Shown here: in pieces, positions 54,847-64,000 of the stretch
Layout: every line of letters begins with the position of its first letter
Numbering within the stretch: the stretch's first letter is position 1
NCBI GenBank assembly: GCA_933822405.4
Contig: CAKOGP040001112.1
Span: 1,177,647-1,241,646 of the forward strand
Reading direction: 5' to 3'
DNA from: Cylindrotheca closterium
Lineage: Eukaryota > Bacillariophyta > Bacillariophyceae > Bacillariales > Bacillariaceae
Length of the DNA stretch: 64,000 nt
Notes under the pieces: generated by a model
What the model saw: the letters and a program-made list of their open reading frames with translations, nothing else
Databases searched by the model: none
Told to the model about the DNA's origin: nothing
Translations under genes and position numbers: made by a program

Positions 54847-56696
54847 ATGACATCGAACAACAATAGTTTAGATCCTGAAGCAAGCGAGGAAACTCCGTTA
54901 TTCCAATCAACCGTAGATGCAGAATCTACTGAGGAGTCCGAAATCTGGGAAGAGATGGATCGTCCGTGGCCGGCCTCGTTCGAACGATCCGTGTCTTTGC
55001 TCTCAAGTCCAATGTTTGGTGTGGAAGAAGTGAAGCATTTTACAAAAAGCCCAAAGCCAGGAAACATGCGGCTGGCTGACCGGCGTCTGATGGTACGATT
55101 CACAAGCTTCCTTCTACTGTATGCACTATTCTTGGCCTAATATCCCCTCGTGTGACCTTTGTGTGACCTTGATTTCCCCATTTTGAAATGCAGTCAACTC
55201 CAATAGCCCCAGCTGGTGCACTTGTGCGACCATTAACACGCAACAAGTCAATGGACGCAAAGACAAATATTCTTTCGGGAGACATCAACAACCTGAATTT
55301 CAAGCAAACGAAAGAAGACCTGAGGAAGCAGGCACAGGGGGCCGCAAAATACCGAGCCCGTATTCTGAAGCAGCAAGCAAACTTAACACAAGGTGGATCA
55401 GCTATGGAAAAAAAACGGAAGGATTCGGAAGGCAAAGCTACAAATGCTCAGTGTATTTTCAATATGTCGAATATTTTGATGGGCGTGGGTCTCTTGACAC
55501 TTCCATATACGTGCAAGGTTGCCGGGACAATTGGTGGAATTGTTGCAATTGTATGTTTGGCATTCACCACATGGCGGACGTCGATTTTGATCGGGCGTTC
55601 ACTCAATGGAGATAGCCGCCCACTCGCTTACTTCGACGACTCCCCATGGACGACATCGATAAAGCCGGGATCTTCGCCGGAAGCTCGCATGCGCAAGCCT
55701 ATCAGTGGGTTTCCAGACATCGCCCGCGAGGCATTTGGTGACGTTGGTTCCTTTTTGCTTGCTTGTGTTCTCTACTTCGAGCTCTTCTCCGGCATTGGGA
55801 TTTTTCTGGTTTCTATGGGTGATCATATGCACACATTGTTCCCCGGCCATCCAGCATCCATCTACATGATGGGTGCAGCATTGATTTCAGCGATACCAGT
55901 GATCTTGTTGCGCACAGCCCGCTTGCTGTCATACCTCAGCATGGTTGGTACTGTCGCGACAATTTGCGTGGTTGTTTCTGTGGTCTTGTCATATCTTGTC
56001 GAAGGTGATATCACAGAACGGATTGCACAAACCATCCCAGATAGCGAACCACCTTATCATGGAGCCTTTCGGATCGATGGCATTCCGTTGGTATTTGGAC
56101 TAGTTGCCTACTGCTTCTCAGGTCATGCAATTGTACCCAGCATCTTCTGTTCGATGGAAAGACCTCAGGATTTCGAGAAAGTTGTGAATATTTCATTTGC
56201 GATTGTGTTTGTGAGCTGCTTGGCAGTTGCGTTGAGCGGCTATATGATGTTCGGAGATTTTGTACTTGACCAAGTGACTTTGTCTCTCGAAGAAAACTCG
56301 TCGGCAGAGTTTGCCATGACGATCTTGACGTATCTGATGATCTTGACAGCCTTTTCCAAGTTGACTCTGACAATGTTTCCTTTGGCAATTGGAATGGAAG
56401 AAATCTTTGCTCCATTTCTTTCTACAGAAAGGGCGGTCGAGGCTTGTTCCATCTTGATAAAAGTGGTGTTGCTCTTTGCGGCCTTATTAGTGGCTGTATA
56501 TGTTCCCTCTTTCTCATTCTTATGTTCCATGGTCGGCATGATTTGTACCATGATTGTCTCGGTGATTTTCCCTTCTGCAGCCTACCTCCGCTTATTTGGG
56601 CCTAAGCTTGGGTATCTAGAGTCTCTGGTGTACTGGTGCTTTATGTTAATTGGATGTTTCGTTGCAGTCGTCGGTACTGTACTGTCTGTCGGATGA
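54847..56696 (+). CDS. AAAP-family amino-acid transporter (AVT1/SLC32-like)
   Basis: Two exons, 54847-55092 and 55194-56696, give 582 aa; the 101-bp intron is GT-AG, phase 0. About 165 N-terminal residues are cytosolic and acidic then basic. The transporter core starts at QCIFNMSNILMGVGLLTLPYTCKVAG, the unwound first helix of AAAP proteins, and about eleven hydrophobic helices follow, including GIPLVFGLVAYCFSGHAIVPSIFCSMERP, the conserved helix-6/loop region. The family includes vacuolar amino-acid exchangers (Avt1) and vesicular GABA carriers. The long acidic N-terminus is common in vacuolar members. Substrate and membrane are inferred only. Confidence 0.9.
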
Positions 56697-56945
56697 CAAT
56701 ATTTACGCAAATGTTCAATGTCTTGGTGCCCATTGAGCATCGATTCTTAGAATAACTTGCTATTTTCCCAGTCTCTTGTGTACGATAGTAGCTTATTTTT
56801 TCGAATTATTCGACTTGTTTGACCCATTTCCTACTGTAGTGTCAAAATACTTCATTGTCTTCCGTTCTGCATTTGTCCTCTCATATATGATGTTCGCTTG
56901 ATCCACAACTTTGTTGTTTGTTACAAAGCTGTGAGTTTTTAAAAG

Positions 56946-58832
56946 ATGGAGCATTCGTACTCCGACGAACGTGGGGAACCTCAAGAGTACATGGTACCAT
57001 TAAGTGATGGAGGTGGGTGGCGTCCAAACTCCGATTTGTCCCAGCATTCAGGCTTTGGGCATCAAGCACCATCCAGGCAAGGTATTCCCATGCGCCCCAC
57101 GAGATCTGGCAGGAATCATCCTCTACCATTGCATAATGGGAGACCACAACCGATGGAAGTTGAACGAACAACGAAGTTTTTAGGAGCAAGCAGTTTTCAG
57201 CCGTCGTCAGCACGTTCCGAGTCTCAATTTTCCAACGAGAAGCAGTCCTCCGATTTTTCTCAGGACGGCGAAATCGAGCCCATTGTGCTATGGAACATCA
57301 CTCTTCCATTGGGCTTATCAAGGTATGCAAACATAAGACCAAGTGTATTGTGTTTGAAATTGGAATTAGAATCACCTCAATCTCCATGATTTGTGACCAA
57401 AGAATTATAAAGCAGCCGCCCAGTCTGTCCCAGGTATCGGTGTTCATAGTCCAATTCGCTCCATGCTTCTTGTGTTGCAGAAATTCGGTGCACAGTGGAT
57501 CTACCGATCGGGCAGTTCTGACCAGGTTGAATTGGTTGTGCCTGATTTTTGTGCTTAGCCAAATTATCGTGATTTCACTCCTGGTGATTTCCCTTGTTTT
57601 CCTTGACGACGCCCCCGGAATCCTCGATGAATATGACCCACATTTCTGGAACCTCAATGGGCCGGCGTTTGGGGTTCTAGCTGTGTCTATCATTCTCGTA
57701 ATGGTTTGCTTGGGAACGATTCGAGTATTGCAAAACGTTGATTTGGTTGGCGCCATTCGCTACTTATGGGCTATGTTGTGGCTTGTTCCGTTTGAAGTCT
57801 TCCTGAACATCAGTCTTTTCGATTACTTCAATGTGACTTCCGTTTGGATCCGCCACTGGTACGTTTCACACCATCAAAAATCTTCTGATCTACCCTGGAC
57901 TGCTCACCAAATGCGACTTCTCAAAATTTAGGTGGATCCGACCTCAGCTATCATGGTTTCGTGGCTACTATTGTCCTTTAGGAAAAGCCGACACACTTTG
58001 CGCGGTTCCGATCATGGGTGGGAATGACTTTGAAAGTGAGGAAGACTGGTGCATTTATTTTCACAATAGCACAACTTGCACACAGACGAGAGACAGCGCA
58101 CAATCTCAAATGATTGCATCTATGCTTGCGTATTATACCGTACTAGGTGCATTGGGATGTTTCTTGCTGTTCATCATGCTACTGATGGTCAATTCGCTCG
58201 AGCGTATCATTTCGAAACCTATTGTTCAAAAGTCCCGAGAGACGAATGTTCCAGCTTGGTTACTGTTACCAACACTTGGCAACGCATTGGCGGGATGGCT
58301 ATTTCTTTTCTCTCCATCGTCGTTGCTGAGTTCAAGATCTGGAGCAGGTGCTGAAAACTCTTGGATTGGATCTGTCTACTTGGTAACGGCGGCGCTCTTC
58401 TGCATCGCAATGCTGACGGGGTGGCTCTTGTCTTCGTTTTCGATTCAAGACAATCATGACAAGAAGCGAAAGAGTATTGCTGTGATTGTTTTCATCGTCG
58501 TTATGGCCACAAACACGGTCCTCTTGGTGACGCTATTTGTTGCTTCCATCGTGTTGTCTGCTGCTTTGCTAGAGTCGCCCATCGATGAAGCTGATAGAGG
58601 AGAAATCGCATGTTACATTGATTTGGGTGGGACTTGCACAGGTTGCGGGGACAGTGTTGGCGGGAATCAGTGCCCAGAATGGGGTCTAGACGAAGTCACA
58701 AGCATTCTTCAAACGCAGCTAAAGCAAAGTGCGACGATTGCAATGATTTGCTTCCTCTACTGCATCAGTGTCCTACGTTTTGGTTTTGTGCTCCGAAAGC
58801 ACTTAAGTTTGTACCAGATTGATTATGTGTAA
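56946..58832 (+). CDS. Polytopic membrane protein with Cys-rich last loop, unrecognised
   Basis: Three exons, 56946-57322, 57481-57858 and 57932-58832, give 551 aa; introns are 158 and 73 bp, GT-AG, both phase 2. About 130 N-terminal residues are soluble and Ser/Arg/Pro-rich. Eight hydrophobic segments follow by eye, the first at LNWLCLIFVLSQIIVISLLV and the last at IAMICFLYCISVLRFGFVL. The loop before the final helix is Cys-rich (CYIDLGGTCTGCG...CPEW), and an earlier loop has CYxxxxxC and CIYFHNSTTC, so disulfides are likely on one face. It resembles tetraspanin-style loops only loosely. I cannot assign a family. Confidence 0.8.
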
Positions 58833-58893
58833 CTTTAATGGGTCGACTCGCCCACCTGACTGACTCCCAATATCATCATCCTTCGATTTTGTT

Positions 58894-60126
58894 CTATAAC
58901 CCTCTTATTGTAGCAATAATTAGTGCCTTTTCGTCTCGAAACTGTTGGTCTGAGTCCTCTTTGGTTTTGTGCAGAGTTTCAAGATAGGCACAGAGCTTTT
59001 CGCTATTGTCTCTAAGTATCTTTTCAACCTCCGGGATCTTGCTTGGATTTGCGACAAACACTTTGAACACATGAAAGGCGTCAAGTGTGATGTGCGGGGA
59101 TGTATCACGAAGCAGCTTCATGACAAGAATGAGATTTCTTCGAGAATTGACATACTTTATCATCACAGCATAATTCGATCTTGTCAGCAGTACAGTGGAC
59201 AGAATCTGAAGCGCAATCCGCTTGGTCATATAGTTTGCTTCATCAGACATTAACCGTAGATTGAAGCGAGCATCCCATATTGCGTCGTAATCTCGTATCA
59301 GAAACGAAGCCACTAAGTCGGCGAATTCACCTTGAGCACTATCATCACCAGCTTGAGTATCGCTTCCTGCAATAAAAACGAATCGAAGTGACTCCATTGC
59401 ATCACTAGAAACATCAAAGTTTGGAAGGTGAACAAACTTATCCAGAAAAGGAAATATGTACTTCTCGACATTTTCCGTTGAGGATACCAGCCGTCGATAC
59501 AGATCAACATGCTTGAAACAAGAGCGATACATGGCGCCACAATGAAGCCCAATGTCTGATGATCCTGCAACTGTGACTTCATGACCTTGAACAATAGATG
59601 TGAGAATTCGATCGAAATGAACACCAACGTAGTCACGAAAGGTGTTCATGATCGAAACATAGCCATCCCTATCAACTCCCTCAAATCCACAGACAAGAAG
59701 ATAGTTGAATATCGCAGCCACATGCTTTCTACTTTCAAATGGCAAGTTTTGAAGATTTTCAATCAGTTTTGGCATAAGCTGCCGGTGTTTCTCTCCGGTT
59801 AGGCTCCGCATGGTTGCAGTTGCAACCACTGGGCGTCGATTGTCTTGCTGCGATCTTTCGTCGTACAACAAAAACCTCAATCTTGCTAGACGAGATGCCA
59901 AGAATGCCGAGGGAGAAGGACCCTTTTTCTCACCATCATCCTTCGATTCCTGCTCCTCCGTGTCAATGCTTTCATCAAGGATCGACGACAAGTTTTCGTC
60001 GATGCCTTTCAGTAATACAGATGCGTCCTTACACGAGTCAACGCTATCAATTCCATCTTTTTTCCCAAAAAACAGACCACCAGATAACCATTCAAATGGC
60101 TTGGCATGGTTGTTATCGTTAGCCAT
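58894..60126 (-). CDS. MO25: Mo25-like protein (CAB39 family)
   Basis: Single exon; the first ATG is at 60126, giving 410 aa (an upstream TTG extension is ignored). The sequence follows the Mo25 armadillo-like scaffold: LPFESRKHVAAIFNYLLV early, then GAMYRSCFKHVDLYRRLVSS, FDVSSDAMESLRFVF, FLIRDYDAIWDARFN, LMSDEANYMTKRIALQILSTVLLTRSNYAVMIKYV, RNLILVMKLLRDTSPHITLDAFHVFKVFVANPSK and a final helix. Mo25 binds and activates STRAD-LKB1 and GCK kinases. The N-terminus has a 90-residue acidic/Ser-rich insertion not present in animal Mo25 (about 340 aa). It is convergent with the membrane-protein gene with 61 bp between stops. Confidence 0.9.
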   Translation of the reverse strand: MANDNNHAKPFEWLSGGLFFGKKDGIDSVDSCKDASVLLKGIDENLSSILDESIDTEEQESKDDGEKKGPSPSAFLASRLARLRFLLYDERSQQDNRRPVVATATMRSLTGEKHRQLMPKLIENLQNLPFESRKHVAAIFNYLLVCGFEGVDRDGYVSIMNTFRDYVGVHFDRILTSIVQGHEVTVAGSSDIGLHCGAMYRSCFKHVDLYRRLVSSTENVEKYIFPFLDKFVHLPNFDVSSDAMESLRFVFIAGSDTQAGDDSAQGEFADLVASFLIRDYDAIWDARFNLRLMSDEANYMTKRIALQILSTVLLTRSNYAVMIKYVNSRRNLILVMKLLRDTSPHITLDAFHVFKVFVANPSKIPEVEKILRDNSEKLCAYLETLHKTKEDSDQQFRDEKALIIATIRGL

Positions 60127-60530
60127 GATGTTTGATGTTGCTTCAATATTCGGATGCTCACTGTCGAGATTTCTTGTTGTTTTTTTTGGTCTCAAAAGGG
60201 GGGAAGCAAGAGCAGTTGAGAAAGTTTGCCCCCCCCTTTTGTCTGTCCATCACCCTGCATCAGAATTTTGAAAATTCAAATGGAAGGATGTTCGAAATGG
60301 AAGGAATTGGTCGAATAAAAATACTGGAAGATGGTGTATTGCCTAGTTGAAGCAACCCGATAAAGTAAAAGGCCTCAATGTATACCTATCTTTTTGTTTT
60401 TAGAAGGCTGTTAATCAATCATAAGTGAAACATCTCTAAAAACCCCTTAGGTCCCAGTACACGTACAGCAAACGCTTTCTTCACACAACGTCGATCAAGA
60501 ACACAATTCAGAAACACATAAAAGGACCCC
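60127..60530. other. Gap between two minus-strand genes
   Basis: This 404-bp gap lies upstream of Mo25 and downstream of the CaaX-protein gene. It contains a poly-T and C-run at 60180-60237. No gene or octamer was seen. Confidence 0.35.
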
Positions 60531-61158
60531 CTAAGAAATAATACACGCGTTGCATTCGCAATCCTTCTTCTCCTCTGATTCCCCTTCTTCGTAGATCTTC
60601 TCATCAAGATTCTTCCCCTTTTCCACTGCTGTGTCTACATCAGATGTCTTCACTTCCAAATCTGGGTCTACAACAGCTTCCACACCAGCAGCTTCCATCC
60701 CAGGGTCCAAACCAGCTTCCAAATCAGTTTCTGAAACCGATTGTAGCACTCCCTCTTCAATAACGCTGATGGGAGGCTTTTGAGAAGGCCTTCTCTTCTT
60801 TTGGAATATCCTCTTGATGAAAGATTTCGATTTTGTTCCTTCTACAGCAGTACTTTCGTCGTCCATATCAGAAAGTTTCAACCCGTTCGAATGGCGTTTG
60901 ATATATTTCTTGACCCGGCGTTCTGAGACTTTCCAATCGGGATGTTCCGTCAAAATCTTTGCTTTCATATTCTTAGAGGTCACATTGTCCTCCTTTTGCA
61001 GGTCAAAACGAAGAGAAAAAGAAAGTCAAGTCAGAATTCTGTGAGTGTGGGCGGAAGAACAAATAATACAGTACGTACGAACGAACAATCAGTCGTACTA
61101 CCTTCAAGAGAAACGAGGAAACGGCTCCGAACAACTGCTCTTTGGTAGGTTCAACCAT
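60531..61158 (-). CDS. Small acidic protein with C-terminal CaaX motif
   Basis: Two exons on the minus strand, 61158-61102 and 60992-60531, give 172 aa; the 109-bp intron is GT-AG, phase 0. The N-terminus reads MVEPTKEQLFGAVSSFLLKEDN, then TEHPDWKVSERRVKKYIKRH, a short helical module I have seen as a recurring block in stramenopile and fungal proteins of unknown role. A Lys/Arg-rich patch follows, then a long acidic tail that ends CECNACIIS. CIIS fits CaaX with Ser at X, favouring farnesylation, and the two upstream Cys could be palmitoylated. Membrane association by lipid is therefore likely; the function is unknown. It is divergent from CWC27. Confidence 0.75.
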
Positions 61159-61394
61159 TGTTGCACACAAGTTTTGAAGATGGGCGGGTGCCTTCGTCGA
61201 CAAAATGTTTGTGCGATGTTCGACTCCAACCTCCTTACTACGGAACGTACTGTAGTCACTTCCTTCTTTGTAGAAACGACTTTTTCCATCGACGTCATAA
61301 AGTAACGGTTTTTTGAGTCGAGTGAGTCTCTGGCCGTCGTTGGGGGAGGAAGAAAACTGAAATCGTAATTCATTTTGAAAAAAACAACAGGATC
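61159..61394. promoter_or_regulatory. Divergent promoter with TACTGTAG
   Basis: The 236-bp region between the divergent CaaX-protein gene and CWC27 contains TACTGTAG at 61248-61255, about 90 bp from one start and 140 bp from the other. Confidence 0.4.
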
Positions 61395-62891
61395 ATGAGT
61401 CAAGTGTACTCAACGGAACCGCAAACATCTGGTCGTGTCATCCTTGAGACGACACATGGCCCGATTGAAATACAATTGTGGTCTCGCGAGTGTCCAACGG
61501 CGACAAAAATGTTCATGCGACTGTGCTTGGATGGTTTCTACGACAACATGGCCTTTCACCGCATTGCCCCTGCTTTTCTAATTCAAACTGGAGCTCTACG
61601 ACTGGGATCAGAGCTGCAAGAGGCGTTTGGGAAAGAAGAGGAGATGAATTTGTATCGTCAAAAACTTGAAGCTGACGAAGCTCTTTCACGTCGATCCTAC
61701 GAACTCAACTCCAGAATTCGATTCAATCATCGTGGACAAGTGGCAATGGCTCTTGAGGTAGATGCTCAAGAAGATTCTACCCATCTGCAACCTCAATTCT
61801 TTATTACGCTAGATGAAGCGCCATTTTTGGATGGAAAGCATGTCATATTCGGCACAGTTAACGGCCCAACAATTTTCAATTGTCTGCGTATCGGGAAGAC
61901 AGATGTAGACGATTCGAACCAGCCGACAATTATCTCTGAAGCTCCCAGAATACAAAGGGTACGGATAATGGATAATGATGTCCACTCAGATATTGTTCCT
62001 TCGGTTGTAGTCCCATGGAAAATAAAAAATAAAGATGCACCAAAGAAAAAAAAGAAAAAACGTGGCGTGAAGAACGTGAATGTTTTGTCTTTCGGTGATG
62101 AATTTGAGGTCGATACGTCGCAGAGTTTAGGGATCAAGAGCAGACATGCAATATCAGAAAGCAAAAATAAGCTTAAAGCGACTGAGACTAACGAGAAGAA
62201 GATCCCAATTTCGGTGGAAGGAACGCAAGAAACAAAGGCAAAACCCCAGAAGCGCGAACTCAAAGAGTCGATAGGATCTGCCAGAGAACCGAAAAATGAG
62301 ATGGAATCAGCCAGTGAACAAATCAAGGGGACTAAGTTGGGTAGTGGCACTGGTACTTTTACTGGTTCAAGCAAAAATGTTTCGATGTCTGACACAATTG
62401 AATTGACTCCGAGAAGTGATGCCCCAACTCCGCGCCAGGCTGATGCTCTAACACCGAAAGACTCAAAATCAAAGGAGAATAGGATGAGTCTCGTAGCTGC
62501 AAGGCGGGCAAAGTATGCAAGAGGTGGAAACAAAAATAAGAGGAAAAGAGAAGAAGATACCCTTTCCAAGCTGAAGTTGTTTCAACATAAAATTGCAAAG
62601 GTATCTGGTAACGAAGAAGGCAAGGGCGAGGACAACGAGGAAGGATATCATGGACAAATACTTGAAACGAACACAGGGGATACTGACAGTGGTTGGATGA
62701 GTACGAAATTTCAATGCCGCAAGCACATGGATATAGATGCCAAGCTCGGTGGAGATGGTCGGAATGCTGAAGATTACGAAGTTGTTGAAGGTCTCGTTGG
62801 CAAGAATGGTCGTCATGAAAAGAAGGGGAGGCGCCATGATCGAACGGGTGGAGGGCAACGAGCACTGGACCGACATGCGCAACATCGATAA
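61395..62891 (+). CDS. CWC27: CWC27-type spliceosomal cyclophilin
   Basis: Single exon, 498 aa. The N-terminal cyclophilin domain (about 12-185) begins GRVILETTHGPIEIQLWSRECPTATKMF, has FYDNMAFHRIAPAFLIQTG and ends FFITLDEAPFLDGKHVIFGTV, with Glu at the position where active cyclophilins have Trp, as in CWC27. The central loop between QTG and the second half is longer and differs from the usual GGDPTGTG. The remaining 300 residues are Lys/Glu-rich and end WMSTKFQCRKHMDIDAKLGGDGRNAEDYEVVE, matching the CWC27 C-terminal region. CWC27 sits in the activated B-act spliceosome. PPIase activity is doubtful. Confidence 0.9.
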   Translation: MSQVYSTEPQTSGRVILETTHGPIEIQLWSRECPTATKMFMRLCLDGFYDNMAFHRIAPAFLIQTGALRLGSELQEAFGKEEEMNLYRQKLEADEALSRRSYELNSRIRFNHRGQVAMALEVDAQEDSTHLQPQFFITLDEAPFLDGKHVIFGTVNGPTIFNCLRIGKTDVDDSNQPTIISEAPRIQRVRIMDNDVHSDIVPSVVVPWKIKNKDAPKKKKKKRGVKNVNVLSFGDEFEVDTSQSLGIKSRHAISESKNKLKATETNEKKIPISVEGTQETKAKPQKRELKESIGSAREPKNEMESASEQIKGTKLGSGTGTFTGSSKNVSMSDTIELTPRSDAPTPRQADALTPKDSKSKENRMSLVAARRAKYARGGNKNKRKREEDTLSKLKLFQHKIAKVSGNEEGKGEDNEEGYHGQILETNTGDTDSGWMSTKFQCRKHMDIDAKLGGDGRNAEDYEVVEGLVGKNGRHEKKGRRHDRTGGGQRALDRHAQHR

Positions 62892-63103
62892 TCGGGCCTA
62901 GATACGGTAGTAACAATGGTACATAAGTTGCTGTGACGATTTTGCACTACACTTATCATCGACGCTTGTTGCGGTACATGAACCTTATGCCGGTTCGTAT
63001 TGCCTTATGTAACTGGATTGGAAGAGTGAAATAAAGTCGAAAATTATATTCTAGTGGGAAGGCATAGCGACGATGGTCGGTAATTATTTTGAGACATGCA
63101 TGT

Positions 63104-63568
63104 CTAGGATGACTTCTCGTTGGTCCCAAAAGCATCTACCTCCTCCCTTACGGCCATAGCTTCGTTCTGAGCTTTTTTCTTTGAGCTAACTGTAGTCGCA
63201 GTGTAAATTTCTGCCAGTAGATCGTCGTCAATGAGCCCCTCTTGATCCTGGAGCTCCTGTTCGTCCATAACAGCTTGTCGAGCTCGTTCCCTGTTGGCTT
63301 TCTTTATTTGCTTTCCCTCGCCGATTTTATCCATGATTCCTCGGGTTGTAAAGGTGAGGTTATCACTCATTCGCCTCCCTGCTTGCCACTCTTGTACTGC
63401 TGATCTCAGCTCTTGTTTACGGAGCTTGTGCTCACTTCCATCACCCCAATAAGCTTCGATTTCCTCGATATCGTAGTTGCTGTATCTTGAGATTCGACGA
63501 ACTTGTTCGATTGACTGTCTGCTGTGGAAACCAACTCCTTTCTTCTTCGGTTGTGGTGAATCGTCCAT
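63104..63568 (-). CDS. Unrecognised basic/acidic soluble protein
   Basis: Single exon; the first ATG is at 63568, giving 154 aa. The sequence has a region of order near YSNYDIEEIEAYWGDGSEHKLRKQELRSAVQEWQAGRR followed by FTTRGIMDKIGEGKQIKKANRERARQAV. This helical block with IEAYWG looks like one I recall in many diatom predicted proteins without function. No signal peptide or membrane segment is present. It is convergent with CWC27, 212 bp between stops. Confidence 0.7.
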   Translation of the reverse strand: MDDSPQPKKKGVGFHSRQSIEQVRRISRYSNYDIEEIEAYWGDGSEHKLRKQELRSAVQEWQAGRRMSDNLTFTTRGIMDKIGEGKQIKKANRERARQAVMDEQELQDQEGLIDDDLLAEIYTATTVSSKKKAQNEAMAVREEVDAFGTNEKSS

Positions 63569-64000
63569 TGTGGTTAATGTAGTTGTTGTTGATATAAGAT
63601 GGTAGAGTGTAGAACGTTGCACTGCTTCGTTAAAGTAGCGTAGTAGCGTAGTAGCGTAGTAGTCACCTCGCTGTCATGCGAATTGACCCTGTCAAAGTCA
63701 TACCTACAGTGCTCACGTTCTCATTCGCCACTTTTCTAAACTACAACCTACAGTACAGGAACGGCCGGGAAATAGAAATTTAGCATACAATTCTTGGGAG
63801 TAAATGTTGATTTTCCCGGCCGTCCCAGTACGGTACACGTACTCCTGGTACTTCCAAACTGCACATAAGTGACTTACGCGAACGGACGGACGACATACAC
63901 AAAATGAAATTAAATGTTTCGCTTGATGCTACAGGTACAATAGGCTTCCTAGCAGTGGCTCATTCCTGGTAGTTATGAAGGAAGATAATATCCTGAGTTC
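63569..64000. other. Right-end intergenic region
   Basis: This 432-bp stretch upstream of the last minus-strand gene contains the 8-bp tandem repeat listed separately, CTACAGTA at 63748-63755 (180 bp upstream of the start) and GTACC-type words at about 63829-63852. A new gene on either strand is not supported before the window edge. Confidence 0.4.
63634..63663. repeat. Short tandem repeat, unit AGTAGCGT
   Basis: Three full copies and a partial fourth copy of an 8-bp unit lie about 66 bp upstream of the ATG at 63568 on the minus strand, inside its likely promoter or 5' UTR. Confidence 0.75.

Overview
The window looks like nuclear DNA of a photosynthetic stramenopile, most likely a pennate diatom. 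The evidence is moderate GC, compact gene-dense layout on alternating strands, short GT-AG introns (about 64-160 bp, one of 202 bp), a plastid MEP-pathway enzyme (DXR) whose presequence has the diatom bipartite form (signal peptide, then an ASAFAP-like F/W/L at the predicted cleavage site), and several protein families I associate with diatoms. Organism assignment is inference. About 29 protein genes are supported. I saw no rRNA, tRNA, CRISPR array, transposon or prophage. The first gene is cut by the left window edge.

Layout. 1-5.0 kb: histidine-phosphatase fragment, CWF19-like spliceosome factor, a Gln-rich protein with a duplicated zinc-type module. 5.3-16.2 kb: an eight-exon VPS13 lipid-transfer protein (about 3466 aa) with a 25-nt first coding exon. 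16.7-26.4 kb: GPR107-like Golgi membrane protein, a plastid-type small protein, an unrecognised helical protein, a coiled-coil protein with an F-box-like helix, TIM10, an atypical SDR with a membrane tail, mitochondrial ribosomal protein S15. 26.5-39.1 kb: a NodU-type carbamoyltransferase with a PqqD-like tail, SLY1, a bacterial-type leucyl/phenylalanyl-tRNA-protein transferase (Aat family), DXR, a PFK-2/FBPase-2 whose phosphatase catalytic His is replaced by Pro, and an STPR-like basic repeat protein. 39.4-47.1 kb: small membrane protein, SEC12/PREB-like protein, a SANT-like stramenopile protein, PRP40. 47.8-64 kb: a very long TRF4/Cid1-type nucleotidyltransferase, a mitochondrial carrier, an AAAP amino-acid transporter, a polytopic membrane protein, Mo25, a small CaaX protein, a CWC27-type cyclophilin and an unknown basic protein.

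The genes are mostly housekeeping and do not form an operon-like unit. Themes are ER-Golgi and membrane-contact traffic (VPS13, GPR107-like, SLY1, SEC12), splicing (CWF19, PRP40, CWC27), mitochondrial import and translation (TIM10, S15, carrier) and plastid metabolism (DXR and up to three more proteins with bipartite-like presequences). The most notable items are the phosphatase-dead PFK-2, the Aat-family enzyme in a eukaryote, the carbamoyltransferase with an extra C-terminal module, and two octamers, TACTGTAG and TACCGGTA, that recur far above chance in the intergenic DNA. All exon boundaries were read by eye from frame continuity and splice consensus; I had no transcripts or database searches.
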